Source: Mesodorylaimus sp. YZB2_4
Lineage: Eukaryota > Nematoda > Enoplea > Dorylaimida > Dorylaimidae
Assembly: GCA_030248295.1 (NCBI GenBank)
Contig: JASANH010000125.1
Span: forward strand, 98,003 to 162,002
Reading direction: 5' to 3'
DNA: 64,000 nucleotides
The notes under the pieces were generated by a model, which saw nothing but the letters and a program-made list of their open reading frames with translations, made no database searches and was not told where the DNA came from. The position numbers were made by a program, and so were the translations under genes. How positions within the stretch are numbered: position 1 is the stretch's first letter; each line of letters begins with the position of its first letter. Shown here piece by piece: positions 33,896 to 44,200 of the stretch.

Positions 33896-34187
33896 TGACT
33901 CAGAGATCCCGATTAACACACGGCTGTTCCGGAGACGAATACAGTCCCTACCACCACAGTGTCAGCGTTGTTATTTCGCATCTGATATCGAATGGCAGCT
34001 AGATCGTCAACTTGCAAATTTCAAGACACTATTTTTGACCAACAAACGTTCGAAGTGAGTAGCTAACGTCGCAAGAGCTGAACCGACCAAAAGTATGCTT
34101 CACAATCAAAAAATAGACTCTAACGTTACTAAATAGTGCGCTTCACTTTTTGCTGGTCTAGTGCGTTATTGAAGAGCTAACTCATTT
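33896..34187. other. Gene-free stretch, possible mariner end
   Basis: The last bases before the cystine-knot exon's stop (TATACGAGGGGTGTCTGA on the minus strand, up to about 34,205) resemble a mariner terminus next to a TA. I find no matching second end. Confidence 0.3.
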
Positions 34188-34494
34188 TCAGACACCCCTC
34201 GTATATGGCCTGAAAACTAACTCAAAGCAACAACCATCTAGTTGTATGGGCTCGTCACCAAGTCTTCGATTCACCCTTAGATAAAATAGAGGCAAAACCT
34301 GTTCCACATGCATCTGTTTGGCATCTACCTCCAACCATGTGCAGACCACGTACTTTGGCGCGTATCCACAGCGATGTGAAACAGATCGTGAGCTATCAAA
34401 TCTGAAATTAACGCGGATCCAGGTGGAATAACATGGGGCAGGAATCTGGGAAGTCACATATTTGTACGAGCATTCATAAAGTCCATACACAACT
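34188..34494 (-). CDS. Last exon of a cystine-knot cytokine-like protein
   Basis: The exon starts after the acceptor CCCATTCCAG (ending 34,495) and encodes about 101 residues to a TGA. Visible: YECSYKY, then APCYSTWIRVNF, FDSSRS, HRCG, a VVC, LPLFYLRVNR and DGCCFEL. The W-x-x-V...D-x-x-R...C layout, a late hydrophobic strand and a terminal GCC suggest the IL-17 or Spaetzle cystine-knot fold, but one expected cysteine is missing. The final residues may come from a mariner end. The upstream part is uncertain. A possible upstream exon ends at a GTAAGT donor near 34,770 and joins in phase, but has no signal peptide. Confidence 0.4.
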
Positions 34495-34901
34495 CTGGAA
34501 TGGGACTGAGAATGAGTCGTACTCTGACGCCTGTTCATATGAGGAATGGGCATCCCAATGCTGCTGTTAGATTATTCTGGTTATGTTTTCATCCAAATTG
34601 ACTTTTCTGAGGGCCTTGATATGTGTAGAGTTGGAAAGGCCTCCCAATAAGTAATATGACAGATGTATCGCTGCTTGAGAGCGCTATTCAGTTTAGAAAC
34701 AGACCCTCAACGACTGGGATACAATGCTAATTATTTGACATAATCTAAGAGACAGGGTTACCACAAAACTTACGAAGGACAGCACATCAGACAAAATTGG
34801 CTTCTACAGTTCGGAGAACCATCGAATACTAAACAGAACTTCACGAATGACATTCCTACACAAGATATTTCCCCCTTTCAGATGACTTCATTGTAATCAC
34901 C

Positions 34902-35129
34902 TTAAATGCAGCATCCGTATGTCTGCTCACACCAACCTAAATGAATATATCCCGCGCAGGTGGGGTTTTTCTTGATGTCGACGCATGTGCCTGGGCATCG
35001 GCCTTGAATGCTAGCTTGCTCCCGCTTCATCCTTACTTCTGGGTTGGCCGGATGAACAGGATCAGCAGGTCCAGCCATGCAAGAAGCCACCAACAAGGCC
35101 ACGATCACAACAGCAATGCGAGCGTTCAT
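34902..35129 (-). CDS. Single-domain six-cysteine (CC) peptide precursor
   Basis: 75 residues: signal peptide (MNARIAVVIVALLVASCMA), propeptide ending in a dibasic MKR (36), and a 39-residue mature peptide. The mature peptide has C-x3-C-x8-C-x8-C-x5-CC and the same CVDIKKNP-C-GYIHLG core as the three-domain genes. The ATG at 35,129 is chosen because it follows an intron acceptor TTTCAG-CC and opens a good signal peptide; a longer upstream frame would read through the intron. The 5' UTR intron runs 35,200-35,132. The last repeat lacks the ENGLG motif (EQTYG instead). Probably a secreted antimicrobial-type peptide and likely close to the ancestral form of the family. Confidence 0.78.
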   Translation of the reverse strand: MNARIAVVIVALLVASCMAGPADPVHPANPEVRMKREQASIQGRCPGTCVDIKKNPTCAGYIHLGWCEQTYGCCI

Positions 35130-35131
35130 GG

Positions 35132-35200
35132 CTGAAAGCAAAGGATCAGAAACATAGCGACGCTTAGCAAAAGAAATAATAAGGAGCAGTTCTTCCTTAC
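35132..35200 (-). other. 5' UTR intron of the single-domain gene
   Basis: Donor AATAA/GTAAGG and acceptor TGCTTTCAG, ending two bases before the ATG, as in the 27.5-kb gene. Confidence 0.6.
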
Positions 35201-35294
35201 TTATTCTTGACGAAAAGAGAGTCAAAATACAGTACTTAGGAATGACTCAATCCGCACCAGCTTGGGAAAGTAAAGAAGCTGCTGCTGCTGTCAG

Positions 35295-35302
35295 CTTATA
35301 TA
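35295..35302 (-). promoter_or_regulatory. TATA box of the single-domain gene
   Basis: TATATAAG on the minus strand, about 95 bases upstream of the 5' UTR donor and 166 upstream of the ATG. Confidence 0.55.
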
Positions 35303-35995
35303 CTCCCAGTTTGGGCCATGGGAGGCAATTGTGAGAGTAATGAGCCGTAAAAATCTGCTTCGAGCAATCTTTCCCGGACGTTCCACTAACAGGTGGTGTT
35401 TTATTTTCAGGACACAAAACAGGTGCGGCTGTCAAAAGAAATAATTAGCTTGTTCTTCAGCCAAGTTATACTGCATTATCACAATGTGACCGAATACTGA
35501 ATTAATAAAAACTGGTCTTACTTGAACCCAACAAATTCATGACGAGCAGTTCATTCAGGAAAGTAGAAAAGAACTGAACTGACTTCACTGTACCCAACAG
35601 ACTTATTGAATGTGCAGTGAACCGAATCATCATCTGAACAGCTTTGGTGTCTACACTAATATGACACATTCGTTGGACAAATAAACCTGTTTCGCAACGT
35701 GACACTTTGCCAAGCTGATAACCCACACCACAAAATAGAGAAAAATAAAATGTACAAGTTTTACAGTTGAACCAGTGAAGCGAGGTCGCCTAGTCGACAA
35801 GACAAACTACTTCTACTCTGTTTTTCGACTCTTTCAATTGCATGCTTGAGCGACTAGATTCTGTGATCCATGCAGATAAAAAACACAGCACAGCCTACTT
35901 TCTTCTACCTGACTGAAGCAAGTTTCAGAAGAAATTCATGCAATAATCTAAAATACACAACGCCAAAAACCATTCCCTTCCTCTCAAGTGCGTTC
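35303..35995. other. Gene-free stretch
   Basis: Nothing recognised on either strand upstream of the single-domain gene's TATA box and up to the stop of the next minus-strand gene. Confidence 0.4.
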
Positions 35996-36655
35996 TCAAT
36001 AACATTCGCAAATGTGATGATCTGGACAGGTGGTGCTGCCCTCGTAGTTGCAGTTGCATTTGCACCGACCTCTTTTACCAGACAGCAGGCAGTGACCGGT
36101 GCAACCTGCAGTGTTCTTATCTCTCTTCTGGCGAAAATACTGGAGCCCGCTTTCGACGCCGTGCTCTAAATGTAAAACATGACGTTATATACTGTATATA
36201 TATATGATCATCGGAAATATGATTTCTGTTTGAAAAAATTATCCTACATTCTCCCGGAATACATTCTCAAACAACACATTAGCCGGGCAGTCCATGTGGC
36301 AGAGTATTTCCTGTTTTTGATCTATAATTTTCCGAAATCATAAGTTTATTTGACAGAAGTTTATTTTTAGTTTATCTTCAACAGCAAGAGAGTCTGAGTT
36401 CGCGAACCAGTTTTCCTAAAAATATTTTCGGCCCCACAAGGGTTGACACCTCGCCCAAAAGTACTATGATGGAGGGCGTGAACGTGAATTCAGAAAAGGG
36501 GCGTGAGCAATAGTGCGACTCTCATGGATTTTCCGCCACATTTTGTTCTTACCTTGCTCGGCGTCATCTGACTGGACTCGGTCAATGTGGTGGCCAATGG
36601 CCAGCATCATGACTAAAAATAGAGAGAAAGGCTTGCCCGAGACTCTGTGCCCCAT
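35996..36655 (-). CDS. Eight-cysteine prepropeptide (2 exons, hidden by splicing)
   Basis: Exon 1 (36,655-36,553) encodes a signal peptide (hydrophobic core FSLFLVMMLAIG) and the start of an acidic propeptide (DDAEQ), ending at donor CAAG/GTAAGA. Exon 2 (36,165-35,996, acceptor TTACATTTAG) continues in phase 1 with EHGVESGLQYFRQKR, a dibasic cleavage site. A 41-residue mature peptide follows with C-x3-C-x8-C-x-C-x-C-x7-C-x5-C-x-C. The precursor is 90 residues. The mature peptide starts DKNTAGCTGHC and has a basic GKRGR loop. I know no family with this exact spacing. Signal, acidic propeptide, KR site and basic Cys-rich peptide are the layout of secreted antimicrobial peptides. Neighbours on both sides are CC-family genes. 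Confidence 0.7.
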
Positions 36656-36719
36656 GGTCTCTTTCTCATAGCCTGATGGTGAATTGTATTGACGAGGCAT
36701 ATCAGGCATGTCCTAAACC

Positions 36720-37410
36720 TTCATGGACAGATGACCAGATTGCAAGCGACATCTCGACTCGCACGTTCAGTTGAAGAGAGCCCTCTGGTGTTTGTAGATG
36801 AACTTTGTGTGAGACAAGTGGGTTTGTGAGGGGAGTTAAACACGCGCCCACCACCTACGTCCTGCCTGGTTACCCCCCTGAGTCTGGGTGATTGACCTAT
36901 TGGGCGGGTGTAAACAATCCTGGTAGGCGTTGGAGGGAGGTGGCCGACCGAAACTCCGACTGGAGCAGGCAAGTCTTGCGACTATACCTGCGGCTAAAAC
37001 ATCAACCCGAGGGGTTGACGTCTCCCAGCCAGGGGAGAGTATCGATTACTCTCTCCCACTCGCCATGGCCTGCTAGGCACGAGGGTTACATTCCTCCCAT
37101 CGACGAAGAAGTGACGACCCCGTCGCCCTTCCCGGAAGGAAGACCTTTCCTCCCAGAGGGCCGACCTCACACTCCGCAGTGCAGACGGTACTGGGACCAG
37201 CTGGCTAGGCTGGCCATTCCAGTGTTGGTCTAAACGTCCTAGACCGTGACGAACATGGGCGCACCCAGCGGTTCGACGAGGACTCACACCACTATGGATG
37301 GCCCCAAGGTCCGTGACGCCAATGTAACCTGTCCTGGTAGGCGTAGGGCGGTGGCGCGGGAAGTTTCGGCACTCCGCATAAAACTCGAAGCAGCCTCTGA
37401 CTGGAACTGT
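36720..37410. other. GC-rich island without recognised gene
   Basis: This block is clearly richer in G and C than its AT-rich surroundings. A CCTGGTAGGCG-type motif occurs at about 36,930 and again at about 37,333. Both strands have open frames with no known domain. It may be the 5' region of a retroelement or an insertion of other origin. Confidence 0.4.
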
Positions 37411-38095
37411 TACCCAATCTTATTGCTATAGTTATTACCTGAAGCAAGAAGAAACAATGACAGCAAATGCATTTTCAGTTTCAAAGAGCCGTTTGATGCG
37501 AAATGTGGCTGATTTCCCTGTTGAAGCTCTCCTTTTAAATATATAACCTTACGTATGCACTAGGAATGCGCTTTGGGGAATTATAGAGCTATTTTCAGGC
37601 GATGCAGCTGATGTTACGACGTTTGAGAACTCTCACTGTCGCGTGGACTTATCAGTCACAATGAATTCGCCAAACTTCACGAATGGATATCTCTGACATG
37701 CCGAAACATGACACACATCTGAAGTTACCAATGTTTCGCATTTTGCAGTATGTACGAAACGAAAAGCACAGCACGAGGGGACCTTAACAATATCAGCTGA
37801 TGCTCAATGCCACAGTCCACTTCACGGCGTTTTTTGACTAAGCGATGATTATGTGTAAGTATTGCCAAACATCACGCATGCTTGCTTTTTAGAAGCCAAA
37901 GAGAAAAGCATCTACATAAATCCACAATCTGCAAAGCGGCGCAGCAGGTATAAAAAAGAAGAATAAATTTAAGGCACGATATTGTTCAAAAGCACATAAT
38001 CAGTAAAATCTGCCGTGCCTCTAATTATAAGCCGCAAGAGAAATCCCAAGCTTCTACGTTCTACCCACACTTTCAAACATGTTTCTGATATTCAT
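37411..38095. other. Gene-free stretch
   Basis: Nothing recognised; presumably 3' flank of the next gene. Confidence 0.4.
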
Positions 38096-38587
38096 CTATC
38101 CCCTGCAGCATCCTAATCCGTTTCCGCACATTCCAAGATAAATGTAGCCACGGCAGCTTGGGTTGCGTTTCATGTCGACACATTGCCCCTGACACGTGCC
38201 TTGATATGGATCCTTTGTAGCTGGCGGTGGCGAGATAGGGAAGGTGTCCTCACAGCATCCCAATCCATTCTCGCATTTGCCAAGAAAAATATAGCCATGA
38301 CACTTTGGGCTGTCCCTGATGCTCACGCACGTTCCGCGACATGACCCCTGACCGCTAGAAGATGGAGCCAAAGCTGGTGCTGCATCTGAAACTCCGTTCT
38401 CTTTAATCACAGGAACTGATGGAGCCGGCCCAAAATCTTCGCAGCATCCTAATCCATTTTCACATCGACCCAAGTAGATGTAACCGACACAACTTGGATT
38501 GTCTCTGATGTTCATACACGTTCCACGACAAGATCCTTGTCCGCTGGGAGGTGGGACTGGTGCCGTACTTGAATCGACCCTTTCCAT
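38096..38587 (-). CDS. Three-domain CC peptide gene without visible signal peptide
   Basis: 163 residues from the ATG at 38,587. Three domains with C-x3-C-x8-C-x8-C-x5-CC are separated by linkers that are short and not the Pro-Ala type seen at 27.5 kb. Cores read like CMNIRDNPSC, CVSIRDSPKC and CVDMKRNPSC, so the first two lost the VDIKK basic pair. The N-terminus (MERVDSSTAPVPPP) is not a signal peptide. An AG dinucleotide (TCTAG) ends two bases before the ATG, as in the two homologs, so a missing upstream exon may supply the signal. Upstream sequence is retroelement-like, so the gene may also be 5'-truncated. Cysteines are all intact. Confidence 0.6.
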   Translation of the reverse strand: MERVDSSTAPVPPPSGQGSCRGTCMNIRDNPSCVGYIYLGRCENGLGCCEDFGPAPSVPVIKENGVSDAAPALAPSSSGQGSCRGTCVSIRDSPKCHGYIFLGKCENGLGCCEDTFPISPPPATKDPYQGTCQGQCVDMKRNPSCRGYIYLGMCGNGLGCCRG

Positions 38588-38630
38588 CACTAGACTCGAT
38601 AGACTCGATGAAATTCACATCCGCGGTCAG

Positions 38631-38662
38631 ATGTGAATTTCCGCTTATATTGATTTAGGTAA
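38631..38662. repeat. Hairpin upstream of the 38-kb CC gene
   Basis: AAATTCACATC and GATGTGAATTT flank a short GC-rich loop, at the boundary between the CC gene and the retroelement-like sequence. Confidence 0.6.
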
Positions 38663-39000
38663 GGCGGACATTACATTATATTCCGTCTTCTTTAGATTTA
38701 GTTTCATGCCAAATTTCTCCAAGCGATGCTCTCATTTTTGTAACATCCCTTCAAATGCTAGCATGTAATTGTCGGCTCTTCTTGTACGTATATCAGCCGT
38801 GACAGATCCATGAGCGACAGATTGTGTCTTTGTGCAGCAGTTGCGCCTAACACGAGTAGGTACGCTGTCAGACCTGAGTCCGTACCAGATCAGCAGATCG
38901 TGGGGCCTAAGAAGAATGTACGCTCTCTCTTGTCTCAAAATGATTTCCTCAAATGGCGAGCCGCATGTATAAGCACCCTCATGCAGTTCACGAATCCACA
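38650..39000 (-). mobile_element. Possible reverse-transcriptase fragment
   Basis: The minus strand reads HRLEKFGMKLNLKKTEY, which resembles the RT segment FGLKLNLKKT that follows the YADD box in non-LTR elements. It is preceded, after a stop, by an ADNYMLAFEGMLQK-like stretch. Only this short part is recognisable. Confidence 0.4.
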
Positions 39001-40205
39001 TTGGCTTGGCGAGATTATTGACTATCAGCACACGCTCGAAGATTGTGATACCAGCAGAGGAGACTGGCACTATCGCTTACAGCGCCCATGTCTTCGTGGG
39101 TCGGGAGAGAGGTACTTCTCTGCGAGACTTTGTGATTTGTCTTCGATGATCTTGCTGAACAGCGACGTCAGGAACTCACCTTCGGGTCCCAGTGTTTCAT
39201 ACATCCACAAAAATTTGATCTGGCTCACAGCCAGTTGATTTCTGGTTCTCCATCTTCGAAATTACCACTGCCTCAGAAAGACGCTTACAAGCAGTGCTTT
39301 TTATACCGCAATAATCTAGTGTAACGATAAACAAAGATACTGCACTGGCTTCGTTTTGAAATGTTCAAAGCGAGTCTTTTTGTCTGAGGTTTGATTGATT
39401 CACGCATTTCATGCGCTTCTTTTCACGCCGCTGTATGTTCAATGTTTAACCCTAGCGTACGGTGCCCTTGGACTGCTTGGCCACCGGAATAGCAAATAGC
39501 ATTCCCTCGTGACAGCGATCACGCACACTGGGTCACCATCAGGAATTGGTGGGTATGGATGTTCTTCACTGCATATCTTGCCAAAGATGATTCTTGCAGC
39601 GTTTGAGGACATCTGATGTTTTGTGGAGGAGTGCGCCATCTCGACCCTTTTGCACTATGTGGGCCAGGCCCACAGGCACAGGAGCGAGATCTCGATCGGC
39701 TTATTGATTTTAGGTCAACCTGCACTAATAAGTTTGTGCCCTTGGCTGTCTCGCGTTTTATTCAGTTTTTGGAGGGAGCAAGTCACTTGAACAGACTTGG
39801 TCCAAGGGGCGAGTACCATGCGCTAGGGAAGAAACAATTTAAAGGATCCTTTCTAACAAATTTGAATTTTAATTTCTGTAGCTAACAGACTTTCAAGACA
39901 CAGACTAGCTTTTGCCATTTGCATGCCAAGCGGCACTCGTTGCAAAAGTATCACCCTCCATTTTCATGACTTTCCTGCGTAAACATGCGAATTCAGTTAC
40001 TTACAGTAGCTTTTATGGTATTGCATGCTGTGCGTATTTTTCCTGCCCTAAATCAGTATCCTTCAAAAGAACCAGTTTTAGCTGCCTTTTGCAATCAACT
40101 CAATCAAACCCGAAACGAATCAGCTGCATGATGAAACATTGTTAAGAAAATAATTACTACAGTATGCTATGGTAGCACAGCAAATTAAAATATTTTGACG
40201 AATGC
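39001..40205. other. Gene-free stretch
   Basis: No gene recognised on either strand. Confidence 0.4.
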
Positions 40206-41288
40206 TCAAGTACGCCCGAAAATGTCGTATGCCCGTTTTCTGTAGGGCGGTTGTGTGAATATAGTGATAAACGGATTACCAGCTGCGTAGATGACCATGA
40301 GGGCGAAGAGTGGGTAATGCCATGTCAGTTGTATTTGTGTTACTGTGAACACGATAAAGGACAATCGATAGGGCAGATAAGTGATGGTGGACCAAATTGT
40401 TGTACTGAACACGAACGTTATCGTTCGCCAGGGCTTCACTGTGGCTGACGGCGTCAAAGTCAAGCGATGCCCGTTTTGATGCCGGGGCTCCTCCAACCCG
40501 TTATAGGCAGTCTCCTCGGGGGCGTTTGAATGCGTCTGGAATTCGGTGATTGTAGTGCCATTATTGGAGCCGAGGCCGTAAGCTGCTAGCGAAGCGGCCT
40601 CCTGAATACTTGCCCTGACGGCCACAGTGGCGATATAAAGACTGGTTGCCGTGGATAAAAGGATTGGCGCCAGGAAAAAAATGACCAGGAAGACTACGTA
40701 AAATTCGTGGTGTTGTGCTGTCCATGTGCAGAACTGGTCGCGTTTCATGAACGGGCCAAAGAGGAATATCAGCATCCAATTTATGGCTATCAACCAGGCC
40801 CCTACTGTCAACCCGATCACCCGCCGAGTGGTCATGATCGAATGATAGTGCAAGGGCCAATGCAAATAAATAAACTTGTCCACATTCAATAATAACAAGC
40901 TAATACTGGATACCGTAGTGGACAAGTGCGTGGAGCCGTAGGTCACGTAGCAAGGCCCGTCCGTCATATTAATCGTGCCACTGTACCATCCATACATCAT
41001 CGGGGCATGCACACTAGCGAATAACAAATCACCACAAGTCATACTCAAAATGAACCAACGATTGCGACTTTGAGAACGGAATCGACGATTTGTCGATGTG
41101 CGACAATTCAGTGTGATCCAAACGTATATGACGAACAAGTTCATCGGTGTGCCGACAATGGCCACGATCAGTTCCCAATAAGCTACGAAATCGTAGATCC
41201 AGTCGGGAACGCTGTAATGCGACTGAGAAAGATCAGTCGAATTTTCAAAGTCAGACGCAGATGAAAGGGATGTTAGATTGTCCGTCAT
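40206..41288 (-). CDS. Rhodopsin-like GPCR, intronless
   Basis: 360 residues from the ATG at 41,288 (MTDNLTSLSS); a longer frame starts at a non-ATG codon. The N-terminus has N-x-S/T sites, and seven helices follow (about residues 30-60, 75-100, 110-140, 155-180, 195-225, 285-310, 315-340). Helix 3 ends NVDKFIYLHWPLHY, so DRY is replaced by DKF but the downstream PLHY that contacts G protein is kept. The third intracellular loop is about 60 residues. Helix 6 lacks the CWxP motif (TIWSTITYLPYR) and helix 7 has NPFITIF instead of NPxxY. No aminergic Asp is seen in helix 3. The C-terminal tail is short. A paralog at 53,580-55,650 carries an intron right at the GNPFITI motif; this gene has none. 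Plasma-membrane receptor, ligand unknown. Confidence 0.85.
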   Translation of the reverse strand: MTDNLTSLSSASDFENSTDLSQSHYSVPDWIYDFVAYWELIVAIVGTPMNLFVIYVWITLNCRTSTNRRFRSQSRNRWFILSMTCGDLLFASVHAPMMYGWYSGTINMTDGPCYVTYGSTHLSTTVSSISLLLLNVDKFIYLHWPLHYHSIMTTRRVIGLTVGAWLIAINWMLIFLFGPFMKRDQFCTWTAQHHEFYVVFLVIFFLAPILLSTATSLYIATVAVRASIQEAASLAAYGLGSNNGTTITEFQTHSNAPEETAYNGLEEPRHQNGHRLTLTPSATVKPWRTITFVFSTTIWSTITYLPYRLSFIVFTVTQIQLTWHYPLFALMVIYAAGNPFITIFTQPPYRKRAYDIFGRT

Positions 41289-44200
41289 GTCTTCCAGGCT
41301 CGCCCTTGGCTCACAATTAACCAATGTGAATGGACCGGATCAAATAAATGACAGCCTAAAACAGGAGATTTTTGTGCTTGCACGCAAAACATTCGACAGA
41401 GCGCAGAATGACAAGGAAAGTCTCTTTATCGAACTCTGATCCAACTGAGAACTTTAAACGAAGGTGCCAACATGATAACAAACATTTTACCTCATCGTCA
41501 ACACTTTCCTAGTTAGCGTCTAACACCTTCTCCTTTTAGTCCCGCCGCCATCTGTCTCCTATCTCCCACCCAGCTCGACTAACTATAAGTATTTCCTGCC
41601 ACTGCAAATGCGCCCGCATCGAAAGTTTAATCGAGCTTTTTTCTAAACTCGAGAACCTCCTGACACTCTTGCTCTAAGATTAACCCGCGTCCCACGCCCG
41701 TTCTTAGGTTCTAAGCAATTCAAAGACGAGACTGATGGTCGATCGCAACTGTTCGGGTGCTCAGTTTGATGTATGCTAATGACGTTGGAAGTCTACGTTA
41801 GAAGTTGAAAAAGATTTAAATGGCGCAACCATCCGTTCACACTTTGTTGACTATACAGAACCCAGCTTGGAGCTGCTTAGTAACGCCAAAATCGCGAATA
41901 GACTTTTCAATCGCTTGCTGATTTTTTTCTGCTTGCACTATGGCAGCTGAAATATGTTTTTGCCGATGCAAGTGAACTCTGCTTTGCAGATTCCACGACA
42001 ATCTTCCCGCTGCTTCCAACTATAACACAATAAGAAATCCTTACAAAATCTTAAATAAGTTTTTATGTGCTAGTCACAAGCAAATCTAGTTGCACGCCCA
42101 AATCGGTTTAAACCTGGAATTGGCATCTGCGAGTACACTCGCTCCAAAAACGATGACGAACTAGTCCGAGATGATGAAAGCTAGCCCCCCCCCCCCAGGT
42201 GGGGTCACGTGACACCATTGCGGTCTATTGAAATTGGCACAGTTTTAAAGGCAATGCTTTTCATGTTGTCTAGGATTTCACCCATCAGAAAAAGGAATCC
42301 AAATAAACTTGGATAGCTAATTGCTAAAAATAACAACCCGGACTAAACACCGTGCCCTTATCTGAAGTCAAAAAGGCATCGAGACAGTGTGAATAATTTT
42401 TTTGTTTATCAGAAGCGAGCAAAGTAAATTAGTCTTAAAAATGTGTCAACAGAAACAGATAAATTTACAGGACGAACAAATTGGAAACTTTCTTTTCAAA
42501 TCGTGGGAAGAGGAAGACTGGCGGAAAAACTTTTATGAACGCAAACACTTCAAACGATCAATTGGTGAAAAGACAAATTGAGCACCTAAATTCTAATAGT
42601 CGATAAGTTTGGCCACGAGCACTTTGCAAGGATGAACTAATATACAGCTTCCATTTCTCAAATTACAGCATCTACTCTTAAATAATACTACAAAACTTTT
42701 TAGACTGAAATTTGAAGCAAACAGTCGTGAAACTTGAAAACTGATCGTAGAAACTTGAAATGAAGTAAATTAAACTTAACTAACTACGAGTAAAACTGCA
42801 TTTGAATGTTAGATGACGCGCTAGAAAACTTACGTACGGTTGCTCAAATTTTCTGGAAAAACATAAAATTGTGAAGAATGCGTTTTTTTCACTAGGAAGA
42901 TTAGGTGAAGACAATTCTGCATGTCTGATAAATTCCTGGGTAAGGCAGCTTCCCTTACGTAAGCTAACGCGTAAGTGGAACGCTGGTTTCAAAATTATAC
43001 CGTAGGGTTTCAGAATTCAGCGTAAACGACCCCGCATCGGAATATTTTACATTTGCGATGACGAAACATTTGCTCACTGCAGTCAGTAGCTCCTGGTCCC
43101 GCTACAGTACTATGACCCTAAAACCCAACCATCACATCCTGAGCAGCATTCAAGCAGTGCTTGGACAGCCCCACCATGAGGATGACACTACTCGAGCACT
43201 TCCTGGTCGTGCTGTTTGGAAACCCCCATAAAAATCTAACTATTCCCAATTTGCGCAAAGTACGCGCGCGTCTCAAAAGAGCCAGGAAAGTGATCAAGCG
43301 GGACTAGCCGCTGTTGATTAGCACAAGAAGAGAATAAAGCATTGTCAACTCCATAAAATTATTCTCGTTGCCAATGCACTGGGGGAAAATAGTGAGTCGA
43401 TGAGAGTTACTGGAAATGGCTAGCCGTAGGCGTACATACACTACACGATCGTCTTTACGACTATTCGTGATCGATATGGTAAAGGCGGAATAAAATTATG
43501 GTCGAGCTTTTCTTTGACTACTCGTACAACTAACATTACGCCCATTAACCAAAGCAAACACGCCGTGCTGCTCCTCCCTAAACCTGAATTTTTCGAGGAT
43601 GGCCACAAGTGTTTACAGTTTATACGAAAGTCACTAAAAGAAAATATAAGGGACAAAAAACAGAAAAAAATATCTTTTGAAATCATTCTCAAAAGGCCTG
43701 GGCGAGGCGAATAGAATTACGTGACCTGAAAGGCGCTCACCATTTTTTTCTTTCGAAAATAAGCCAACTTAGTCGAAATGAAATTTAATTATAGTCACTG
43801 CTCACATATTGGAAATTGCCGTCATTATAACCGAACGGATGTCTAGTCAGACACTTCTCTGACAAGAAAACTTAACAATGGGAGTTTTTATGTTGAACTT
43901 TGTCAGAAACTACTCGCGAAAAAGAAAAATACAAAACTGAAGCATGACAAAATAAAATAAAAAGCCACTTCCTACTTACAAATAGATATACTCGTTTTGA
44001 GAACAGTGAAAGCGAAATTATTTGATTAAAATGCCAGAATCGGGGCGAATGCGCATAGTATCTGAAGTGTCATCAGGGACGACCTCGCCTGGTAGTCTCC
44101 ACACAAGCTACGTACACATCGAGCCATGTGGACGAGATATCATGTTATTGAAATTTGATATGAAACTGATCGTTCGAAACAGGTTTTTCAAAATGCTCCA

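Noticed and set aside
35870..36169. A plus-strand frame of 99 codons with a hydrophobic middle
   Set aside because: It is antisense to exon 2 of the eight-cysteine gene, which has splice sites, phase and a signal exon.
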